Assembly (NCBI GenBank): GCA_016938095.1
Contig: JAFGVG010000250.1
Coordinates: forward strand, 1 to 6,103
Reading direction: 5' to 3'
DNA: 6,103 nt
From: Bacteroidales bacterium
GTDB taxonomy: Bacteria; Bacteroidota; Bacteroidia; Bacteroidales; UBA10428
Shown here: piece after piece, positions 1 to 5,886 of the stretch
How positions within the stretch are numbered: the stretch's first letter is position 1
Layout of the letters: each line of letters begins with the position of its first letter
The notes under the pieces: generated by a model
What the model was told of the DNA's origin: nothing
The model's input: only the letters and a program-made list of their open reading frames with translations
Databases searched by the model: none
Translations under genes and position numbers: made by a program

Positions 1-180
1 CCTTCTTCACTTCAATTGAAGGAAACCGGCAGAAAAGCTGTACAGGATTTAGCGCTACCGGTAAACAGTATTTCTAATGATGTAAAGCCTGCAGTTTTCC
101 CATACACAATTGTCAGACCGCCTGGTGAAACTTCTGCCAATACAGTGAACCTGGCCGGCATTTGTGTATTTCGTATTTAA
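1..180 (+). CDS. C-terminal end of an unrecognised protein (partial, left edge)
   Basis: Frame 1 is open from the window edge to a TAA at 178-180, giving 59 residues that end in NLAGICVFRI. I do not recognise the protein or any domain in it. The piece is rich in Val, Pro, Asn and Ser, has no obvious membrane segment, and its start lies outside the window. The other two forward frames stop early (about position 18 and about position 96). A weak stem-loop about 24 nt after the stop fits the end of a transcription unit. Against it, an open stretch of this length can occur by chance, and the opposite strand also carries a 49-codon frame here. It is called because it is the only frame open across the whole stretch. 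No function is proposed. Confidence 0.35.
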   Translation, partial: PSSLQLKETGRKAVQDLALPVNSISNDVKPAVFPYTIVRPPGETSANTVNLAGICVFRI

Positions 181-203
181 CCGGTTATTCCTTCCTTTTA
201 TTA

Positions 204-251
204 GGCTGGTGAAATGATCAATTCACCTGCTATCCTGCATTTTTAATTTTT
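204..251 (+). terminator. Possible weak rho-independent terminator
   Basis: GGTGAA at 208-213 pairs with TTCACC at 222-227 around an 8-nt loop. After one mismatch the stem extends by two further pairs and a G-T wobble (204-206 with 229-231). Two T-runs (240-244 and 247-251) follow, but they start 8 nt after the stem rather than directly. It could end transcription of the left-edge frame and separate it from the HMA gene at 279. The stem is short and only moderately GC-rich, so this is tentative. Confidence 0.3.
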
Positions 252-278
252 CAAGTATTTACTTTAATACCTAAAGCA

Positions 279-632
279 ATGAAAACAGTAAAATTCATGA
301 TTACTGCGGTATTGGCATTGGTAGTGAGTGCAATTTCCTATGCCCAGTCTACTACCCAGACAAAGTCCGCCTCCTCCAAAACCGAAACCATAAAAGTTTC
401 GGGCAGTTGTGATATGTGTAAAACCCGTATTGAAAAAGCCGCTAAAATGGACGGTGTTTCAAAAGCAACATGGGACAAGAAAAGTCAAACACTGACACTT
501 GTTTATAACCCGACCCAGGTGAAAAGCGACGATGTGCAAAAGAAAATTGCTTCCGTGGGACATGACACTGACAAGTACAAAGCCGATGACAAGGTATATG
601 ATGCGTTGCCGGGGTGCTGTAAGTACAGATAA
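279..632 (+). CDS. Exported heavy-metal-associated (HMA) domain protein, probable periplasmic copper-binding protein
   Basis: This is a 117-residue protein. Residues 1-22 form a signal peptide: basic start, hydrophobic core VLALVVSAIS, and SYA before QS as a likely signal peptidase I site. Residues about 36-104 match a single HMA (ferredoxin-like) fold with the metal-binding CxxC at C44 and C47 (GSCDMCKTRIE). A segment of the type seen before the second half of the fold (GVSKATWDKKSQTLTLVY) and the helix that ends in ASVGHDTD follow. The usual GMTC entry is GSC here. The tail LPGCCKYR adds a vicinal Cys pair (C113, C114), as I recall from Bacteroidota periplasmic HMA proteins. The likely role is to bind Cu(I) or a similar soft metal in the periplasm and pass it to the efflux pump encoded downstream; this is inferred from the fold and context. 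The start at 279 gives the complete signal peptide. There is no clear Shine-Dalgarno sequence (ctaaagcaATG). It lies 228 bp upstream of cusA, from which it is separated by a repeat element, so co-transcription is uncertain. Confidence 0.85.
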   Translation: MKTVKFMITAVLALVVSAISYAQSTTQTKSASSKTETIKVSGSCDMCKTRIEKAAKMDGVSKATWDKKSQTLTLVYNPTQVKSDDVQKKIASVGHDTDKYKADDKVYDALPGCCKYR

Positions 633-654
633 TTTGACAATTTGACAATTTGCC
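631..654. repeat. Three 8-bp tandem repeat units, AATTTGAC / AATTTGAC / AATTTGCC
   Basis: Two identical AATTTGAC units (631-638, 639-646) are followed by AATTTGCC (647-654). They start one base after the first base of the HMA gene's TAA stop (630-632), so the repeat overlaps the end of that gene. From memory, AATTTG-type short repeats are common between genes in Bacteroidota. No function is visible. Confidence 0.75.
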
Positions 655-657
655 AAT

Positions 658-812
658 GGTTGTGTAAAAAGTCATAAAATGGTCGTAGTCAGGAGACTAC
701 GCCTAGCATTCATAGCTGACATTCAGTACAATGCGCTAGGCGTAGTTTAGCTTCGCTGAGCTCCCTTTGGTCGGTTGCAACTACGCCTAATAAAATTACT
801 TTTTACACAGCC
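658..812. mobile_element. MITE-like palindromic element with 15-bp terminal inverted repeats
   Basis: GGTTGTGTAAAAAGT at 658-672 is the inverted complement of 798-812 with one mismatch; the inner 12 bp (661-672 and 798-809) match perfectly. The 155-bp body carries no credible reading frame but is full of internal palindromes: a perfect 7-bp hairpin at 684-690 / 695-701 with a 4-nt loop, and three copies of ACTACGCCTA listed separately. Short length, terminal inverted repeats and lack of coding capacity are the hallmarks of a MITE. The motif GTGTAAAA(A)GT resembles, as I recall, the ends of IS256-family insertion sequences, so a non-autonomous IS256 relative is the leading guess. No 8-9-bp target duplication is seen (ttgccaat on the left, tcgtcagc on the right), so it may be old, or it may be a REP-like or regulatory structure rather than a transposed unit. 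It sits between the HMA gene and cusA. Confidence 0.6.
696..789. repeat. Three-copy ACTACGCCTA repeat able to form two mutually exclusive hairpins
   Basis: ACTACGCCTAGC at 696-707 has a perfect 12-bp inverted copy at 735-746. The middle copy, extended to 737-747, is also a perfect 11-bp inverted match to AACTACGCCTA at 779-789. The middle arm can therefore pair with the left arm (27-nt loop) or the right arm (31-nt loop), but not with both. The left arm also overlaps the small 684-701 hairpin. The arrangement lies wholly inside the 658-812 element, upstream of cusA. It could be only the architecture of a repeat family. It could also affect transcript stability or read-through into cusA; that part is inference. 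Confidence 0.7.
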
Positions 813-833
813 TCGTCAGCATATCATTTCATT

Positions 834-849
834 ATCACATCATCACATA
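834..849. repeat. Short direct repeat ATCACATC / ATCACATA just upstream of cusA
   Basis: Two near-identical 8-bp units, 834-841 and 842-849, end 11 nt before the cusA start codon. The surrounding 821-860 is a low-complexity A/T/C stretch (variants of CAT and ATCA) with no ribosome-binding sequence. As I recall, CACAT-type short repeats before genes are frequent in Bacteroidota genomes. No regulator site can be assigned. Confidence 0.5.
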
Positions 850-860
850 AGCATATTAAC

Positions 861-3800
861 ATGTTTAATCGGTTAGTAAAATATTTCCTTGAAAACCGGC
901 TCGTGACTTTCCTTTTCCTGGCGGCTTTTGTGGTTTTCGGTCTGGTGTTTTCACCCTTTAACTGGCGCACGGGCTGGTTTCCCCGCGATCCGGTCCCGGT
1001 GGATGCCATACCCGATATCGGCGAGAACCAGCAGATAGTGGCTACGGAATGGATGGGGCGTTCACCCAGAGATATCGAAGACCAGGTAACTTACCCGCTG
1101 ACCACTTCGCTTATGGGTATTCCGGGGGTGCAAACCATACGCAGCACATCCATGTTCGGCATGTCTTTTATATACATCATTTTCAAAGACAACATCGATT
1201 TCTACTGGAGCCGTTCACGTATACTGGAAAAACTTAATTCCTTGCCGGCGGGAACATTACCTGCCGGTGTTACCCCTACCCTGGGCCCCGATGCCACTGC
1301 ATTGGGCCAGATATTCTGGTACACACTGGAAGGGCGGGACCCCGAAACCGGTAAACCCAATGGAGGATGGGATCCGCAGGAATTACGTTCTGTTCAGGAT
1401 TTTTATGTTAAATATGGCCTGTCGGCTGCAGAGGGAGTTTCTGAAGTAGCCTCTGTAGGCGGATTCGTTAAGGAATACCAGGTGGATATCAATCCCGATG
1501 CCTTGAAAGCCTTCGGCGTTTCGGTAATGGATGTGATGAACGCTGTGCGCAAAAGCAATCTCGACATCGGGGCGGAAACCATGGAGTTGAACCAGGTTGA
1601 ATATATCATCCGGGGACTTGGATACGTCAGGGGTCTCGAAGATATTGATAATACCGTTATGGCTGTTCGCAATAATGTTCCGGTTCGGGTTAAAGATGTT
1701 GCCCACACATCGTTTGGCCCTGCAACACGCCGGGGAGGACTCGACAAATCGGGCGCAGAAGCAACAGGTGCCGTGGTGGTGGCACGATACGGGTCGAACC
1801 CCTTGGAGGTAATTCAAAACATAAAAGAAAAGATTAAGGAAATAGAACCTGGTTTGCCCCAAAAGACCTTACCCGACGGCAGCATTTCCAAGGTTACCAT
1901 TGTGCCATTTTATGACCGTACAGGACTGATTAAAGAAACCATAGGTACGCTCGAATCAGCCCTTTCGCATGAAATTCTCATCAGCATCATCGTGATCATT
2001 GTGTTGGTGCTTAACCTGAGGGCTTCGCTCATAGTGGCCGGACTACTTCCGGTTGGCGTGTTGATGACCTTTATCTTTATGCGCATTTTCGGCGTTGATG
2101 CCAACATTGTGGCACTATCGGGCATTGCCATTGCCATTGGGGTTATGGTGGACATCGGTATCGTTGATGTGGAGAATATACTGAGACATTTGGAAAAGCC
2201 GGAAAATCAAGGCATCCGTGGTAAAAAACTGATGCGCGTGGTATATCAGGCCACAACCGAAGTTCGTTCGGCGGTGGTAACCTCAATAGCCACAACTATT
2301 GTAAGCTTCCTGCCCGTGTTTGCCATGCAGGCGGCTGAAGGAAAATTGTTTCATCCGCTGGCTTTCACCAAAACCTTTGCCCTGCTTTCGGCCTTTGTTT
2401 TAGGCATTGTTGTACTTCCCACGCTGGTCCATGTTTTCTTCAATGTCCGTTTCAACGCCGCTAAAATCCGCAGGGTATTTAACAGCACCTTAATTATTGC
2501 CATTACCGTGTTGGTGGCCGTTTACTACCTTGCCGTTGAATGGCTGCCCCTGGGTGCCCACAACAGTGCACTGGTGAATTTTCTGTTTATTACCGGCATT
2601 ATGGTTATTATTCTGGCAGTCATGTTACTGCTGGTTCATTTCTATGAGCCCATACTGCGGTGGGGACTGCAAAATAAATGGAAATTCATGATGATTCCTT
2701 TGATTACCCTGTTATTCGGCATGCTGGCATGGCAAGGCTTCGGTAACATGTTTGGTATTGCTGCACATGGTTTTGAAAGCCTGGGTTGGAAATCATTCCG
2801 TCAAACGGCTTTCTGGCAGGCCTCTGTAAATAAGTTTCCCGGAACAGGCAAGGAATTTATGCCTTCGCTCAACGAAGGCTCATTTTTACTGATGCCAACC
2901 AGCATGCCCCATACGGGCATCGAGAAAAATATTGAATACATCCGGATGCTCGACAAACGCCTTTCCGCCATCCCCGAAATTGAAGTTGCTGTGGGCAAGT
3001 GGGGCCGGGTCAACTCTGCATTGGATCCTGCGCCGGTACAGATGTTTGAAAACACCATCAATTACCGGTCGGAATACCTGCTGGATGAGGATGGGCACCG
3101 CAAACGATTCCGGGTTGATAAAGCAGGTAACTATGTCCTCAAAAACGGCAGTACTTTTAATCAGACGAGTGAGGCATTCCGTGCTATCCCTGCCGACAGT
3201 CTGGTTCCGGATAACAAAGGCGAGTATTTCCGGCAATGGCGACCGCATATCAAAAAGCCCGATGATATCTGGAACGAAATTGTACAGGTAACTGCCATAC
3301 CCGGACTGACCTCGGCTCCCAAATTACAGCCCATTGAAACGCGCCTGGTAATGTTGTCAACCGGTATGCGGGCTCCAATGGGATTAAAGGTATACGGACC
3401 TGACCTGGAGACCATTGAACAAGCCGGGTTGGAACTGGAAAGAGCCCTAAAAACAGTTTCTTCAGTAAATGCCTCATCGGTGTTCTATGACAGAGCTGTA
3501 GGCGCTCCATACATCGAAATCAGGCTCAACCGTGAAGCGATGGCCCGCTACGGCATGAGTATCGGCGATGTTCAGGAGATCTTACAGGTTGCTGTGGGCG
3601 GCATGTCGTTGACCCATTCCGTTGAAGGCCGCGAACGCTTCCCTATTCGTGTGCGCTACGCCCGTGAACTCAGGGATAATCCCGAAGATTTGAGGCGGAT
3701 ACTGATACCGGCCCTGAACAGCGTGCAAATTCCCCTGGGAGATATTGCCGATATCCATTATACCAAAGGAGCCCAAATGATCCGTAGCGAAAACACCTTT

Positions 3801-4583
3801 CTGACCGGGTATGTAATCTTCGACAAAGTTGGAAACACAGCTGAAGTCGACGTGGTTGAAGAAGCAGAGGCCCTCCTCAGTCAAAAAATTGAATCGGGCG
3901 AAATCAGTTTACCCCCAGGTGTTGCGTACAAATTTGCGGGAAATTACGAACACCAGCTCAGGGCCACCAAAAGGCTGTCGGTTGTGATACCCATCAGTCT
4001 GGTTGTGATATTCCTGCTGTTATATTTTCAGTTTAAAACAGTAACTGCGTCCTTCATTCATTTCTCAGGTGTGTTTGTGGCTTTTGCCGGCGGTTTCATC
4101 ATGCTCTGGCTTTACGGTCAGGATGGGTTCATGAACTTCTCCGTTGCGGACATAAACATGCGCGACCTGTTCCAGATGCACCCCATCAACCTGAGTGTGG
4201 CTGTGTGGGTAGGTTTCATCGCTCTTTTTGGTATCGCCACCAACGATGGCGTGATCATGGGCACATACATCCACCAGGTATTCGAAGAACAGAAACCCGG
4301 TACTGTTCAGTCGGTAAGAGAAGCTGTGGTAATTGCAGGGAAAAAACGTGTGCGTCCGGCCATGATGACAACTGCCGTTACGGTTATTGCCCTGCTGCCG
4401 GTGCTGACTTCGACCGGAAAAGGGGCGGAAATCATGGTCCCTATGGCCATCCCTACATTCGGCGGCATGCTCATCCAGGTGATGACCATATTTGTGGTAC
4501 CCCTGCTCCAGGCCATGTGGAGAGAAGCGGCAGTTAAAAAGTTACCTGTTGATTCAGTTCAACACATTGATAATCTGGAATAA
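861..4583 (+). CDS. cusA: CusA-type RND heavy-metal efflux pump (Cu(I)/Ag(I)), inner-membrane subunit
   Basis: This 1240-residue proton-driven pump would move Cu(I)/Ag(I) out of the cell through a CusB-type adaptor and a TolC-type channel. RND layout is clear: TM1 at about 14-31; porter half with IPDIGENQQIV (50-60) and IRSTSMFGMSFIYIIF; TM2-6 at about 371-527, including GIAIAIGVMVD with D431 at the place of E. coli CusA D405; TM7 at about 607-625; second porter half from about 665; and TM8-12 at about 1040-1215. Methionines M678 (FLLMPTS), M728 (PVQMFENT) and M831 (RLVMLSTGM) align by eye with the E. coli CusA Met triad (M573, M623, M672), which supports Cu/Ag over Zn/Co/Cd. It is about 190 residues longer than E. 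coli CusA. The additions are two apparent extra membrane helices (about 542-560, 571-594), a post-TM7 insert (about 626-660), a hydrophilic insert (about 738-797) and a loop before TM10 (about 1086-1108). The start at 861 gives a normal cytoplasmic lead-in MFNRLVKYFLENR; no Shine-Dalgarno sequence is seen. It ends 1 nt before the TolC-like gene. Confidence 0.95.
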   Translation: MFNRLVKYFLENRLVTFLFLAAFVVFGLVFSPFNWRTGWFPRDPVPVDAIPDIGENQQIVATEWMGRSPRDIEDQVTYPLTTSLMGIPGVQTIRSTSMFGMSFIYIIFKDNIDFYWSRSRILEKLNSLPAGTLPAGVTPTLGPDATALGQIFWYTLEGRDPETGKPNGGWDPQELRSVQDFYVKYGLSAAEGVSEVASVGGFVKEYQVDINPDALKAFGVSVMDVMNAVRKSNLDIGAETMELNQVEYIIRGLGYVRGLEDIDNTVMAVRNNVPVRVKDVAHTSFGPATRRGGLDKSGAEATGAVVVARYGSNPLEVIQNIKEKIKEIEPGLPQKTLPDGSISKVTIVPFYDRTGLIKETIGTLESALSHEILISIIVIIVLVLNLRASLIVAGLLPVGVLMTFIFMRIFGVDANIVALSGIAIAIGVMVDIGIVDVENILRHLEKPENQGIRGKKLMRVVYQATTEVRSAVVTSIATTIVSFLPVFAMQAAEGKLFHPLAFTKTFALLSAFVLGIVVLPTLVHVFFNVRFNAAKIRRVFNSTLIIAITVLVAVYYLAVEWLPLGAHNSALVNFLFITGIMVIILAVMLLLVHFYEPILRWGLQNKWKFMMIPLITLLFGMLAWQGFGNMFGIAAHGFESLGWKSFRQTAFWQASVNKFPGTGKEFMPSLNEGSFLLMPTSMPHTGIEKNIEYIRMLDKRLSAIPEIEVAVGKWGRVNSALDPAPVQMFENTINYRSEYLLDEDGHRKRFRVDKAGNYVLKNGSTFNQTSEAFRAIPADSLVPDNKGEYFRQWRPHIKKPDDIWNEIVQVTAIPGLTSAPKLQPIETRLVMLSTGMRAPMGLKVYGPDLETIEQAGLELERALKTVSSVNASSVFYDRAVGAPYIEIRLNREAMARYGMSIGDVQEILQVAVGGMSLTHSVEGRERFPIRVRYARELRDNPEDLRRILIPALNSVQIPLGDIADIHYTKGAQMIRSENTFLTGYVIFDKVGNTAEVDVVEEAEALLSQKIESGEISLPPGVAYKFAGNYEHQLRATKRLSVVIPISLVVIFLLLYFQFKTVTASFIHFSGVFVAFAGGFIMLWLYGQDGFMNFSVADINMRDLFQMHPINLSVAVWVGFIALFGIATNDGVIMGTYIHQVFEEQKPGTVQSVREAVVIAGKKRVRPAMMTTAVTVIALLPVLTSTGKGAEIMVPMAIPTFGGMLIQVMTIFVVPLLQAMWREAAVKKLPVDSVQHIDNLE

Positions 4584-4584
4584 A

Positions 4585-5886
4585 ATGAAAATAGTAATCG
4601 TTAAAACAGCAATAACTGTATTCATTGCATTTTGTGTGTTTTATACCACATCGGGACAACAACCCGATTCACTGGCGCATTATCTCGAAATGGCCACAAA
4701 AAACAATCCTTTGGTATTGCAAAAGTATTATGAATACAAGGCTGCCTTGCAGAAAATACCGCAAGCCGGCAGTTTGCCCGATCCCGAGTTGAGCATGGGA
4801 GTTTTTCTCAGTCCCATGGAAATCATATCGGGAAAACAGGCTGCTGATATCAGGTTAATGCAAATATTTCCGTGGTTTGGGGTACTTAAAAACGCAAAAG
4901 ATGAAATGAGTTTGATGGCCAATGCACGCTATGAATCGTTGAGAGAAACCCGGTTACAGGTGTGGTTTGATGTGCAACAAACATGGTACGAGTTGTTCAA
5001 AACATCACAGTATATCCGCATTGCTGAAAAAAATATGCAGATTCTCAAATCAATTGAAAAGCTTGCATTAACAAAATTCAGCAGCGGCATGGGTGCTTCC
5101 GCGTCCCAACCGGGGATGAATGATGTGATTGGGGTACAAATTGAAATGGGCGACCTGGAAAACAACATCGCACTGTTGAAAAGCCGTTTTCAAACCATAA
5201 CCGCCCGGTTCAACAGTTACCTGAACAGGCCGGCAAACGCTGCGGTAAGTTTACCTGACAGTATCCTTGCTGAAACGTCTATCTTTTCGTTTTTGCAGAT
5301 ATCCGACAGCATGCTGACCGGAAATCCTATGGCGGGAATGTATCATTACGAGCAGCAATCGCTCGCCGCCCGTAAAAAAATGGTCTCCCGTATGGGCTTA
5401 CCCATGGTGGGTATTGGTTTGAATTATTCGGTTATTCAAAAAAGCAATATGTCGGCATCAGAAATGAACGGAAACGACATGGTCATGCCCATGGTCACTG
5501 TCACCCTGCCTGTTTATCGCAAGAAATACAAGGCCATGCAAAACGAGGCTGGAATGATGCAGGCAGCAGCCAGTCAGGGATATGAAGCAGCTGTGAATGC
5601 ATTGCAAAGCGAGTATTACGAGGCTGTTCAGTTTTATCACGACGCCAAAAGGCGCGTGGATTTGTATGCCAATCAAAAGCGGCTGGCATCACAATCATTT
5701 GACATCATGACTAAAAACTTTTCTGCTTCGGGCATCGGATTGACAGATCTGTTGCGGTATCAGCAATTGTTGCTTGATTATGAAAACAGGCAATTTGAAG
5801 CCATTGCTGATTACAATACCTCAGTTGCCTGGTTGAAAAAGCTAATGGCAGATGCACCAATTCAGGAATTTAAAGCCATTGAATAA
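4585..5886 (+). CDS. cusC: TolC-family outer-membrane channel of the metal efflux system
   Basis: This 433-residue outer-membrane efflux protein would be the exit duct for CusA and the CusB-type adaptor. Residues 1-24 are a signal peptide (MKIVIVKTAITVFIAFCVF, cleavage near TSG-QQ). The mature start DSLAHYLEMATKNNPLVLQKYYEYKAA and SLPDPELSMGVFLSP are classic OEP features, followed by LMQIFPWFG and long helical stretches (about 104-210 and 310-420). A second repeat begins near 240. Residues 270-303 form a methionine-rich beta-hairpin and loop (M270, M274, M289, M294, M299, M301, M303), fitting a soft-metal role. C17 lies inside the hydrophobic core without a proper lipobox, so unlike E. coli CusC it is probably not a lipoprotein. 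The in-frame ATG at 4492 was rejected because it would overlap cusA by 92 nt and put 31 non-signal residues before the signal peptide. The start lies 1 nt after the cusA stop and the stop abuts the next ATG, so translational coupling is likely. The symbol is by role; assignment to the TolC family is firmer than to CusC itself. Confidence 0.92.
   Translation: MKIVIVKTAITVFIAFCVFYTTSGQQPDSLAHYLEMATKNNPLVLQKYYEYKAALQKIPQAGSLPDPELSMGVFLSPMEIISGKQAADIRLMQIFPWFGVLKNAKDEMSLMANARYESLRETRLQVWFDVQQTWYELFKTSQYIRIAEKNMQILKSIEKLALTKFSSGMGASASQPGMNDVIGVQIEMGDLENNIALLKSRFQTITARFNSYLNRPANAAVSLPDSILAETSIFSFLQISDSMLTGNPMAGMYHYEQQSLAARKKMVSRMGLPMVGIGLNYSVIQKSNMSASEMNGNDMVMPMVTVTLPVYRKKYKAMQNEAGMMQAAASQGYEAAVNALQSEYYEAVQFYHDAKRRVDLYANQKRLASQSFDIMTKNFSASGIGLTDLLRYQQLLLDYENRQFEAIADYNTSVAWLKKLMADAPIQEFKAIE

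Noticed and set aside
12..161. 49-residue open frame on the minus strand
   Set aside because: It has no recognisable domain and lies opposite the longer forward frame that spans the whole edge region. The forward frame is preferred, weakly.
181..278. Bacteroidota-type promoter (TAnnTTTG with upstream TTG) before the HMA gene
   Set aside because: Only partial matches in T-rich sequence were found. None has both boxes at the expected spacing.
649..820. Target-site duplication flanking the inverted-repeat element
   Set aside because: The 8 bp on each side (ttgccaat and tcgtcagc) do not match, and small shifts of the boundary do not produce a match.
813..860. Ribosome-binding site or metal-regulator operator before cusA
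   Set aside because: No purine-rich Shine-Dalgarno sequence and no convincing dyad are present. The stretch is low-complexity repeat-like sequence.
633..860. CRISPR array or tRNA in the repeat-rich intergenic region
   Set aside because: The repeats are too short, irregular and inverted for a CRISPR array, and no cloverleaf or tRNA motifs are visible.
1383..1862. Long minus-strand open frames inside cusA (for example 159 residues here)
   Set aside because: They lie antisense to strongly conserved RND sequence, and their Cys/His-rich translations match no known family. They are shadows of the cusA reading frame.
861..4583. Assignment of the pump as CzcA (Zn/Co/Cd)
   Set aside because: The three methionines of the Cu/Ag site are all present (M678, M728, M831), which favours CusA. 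The real substrate is untested.
4492..4584. Upstream in-frame ATG giving a 464-residue TolC-like protein
   Set aside because: It overlaps cusA by 92 nt and places about 31 polar, Cys-containing residues before a clean signal peptide. The ATG at 4585 starts exactly at that signal peptide.
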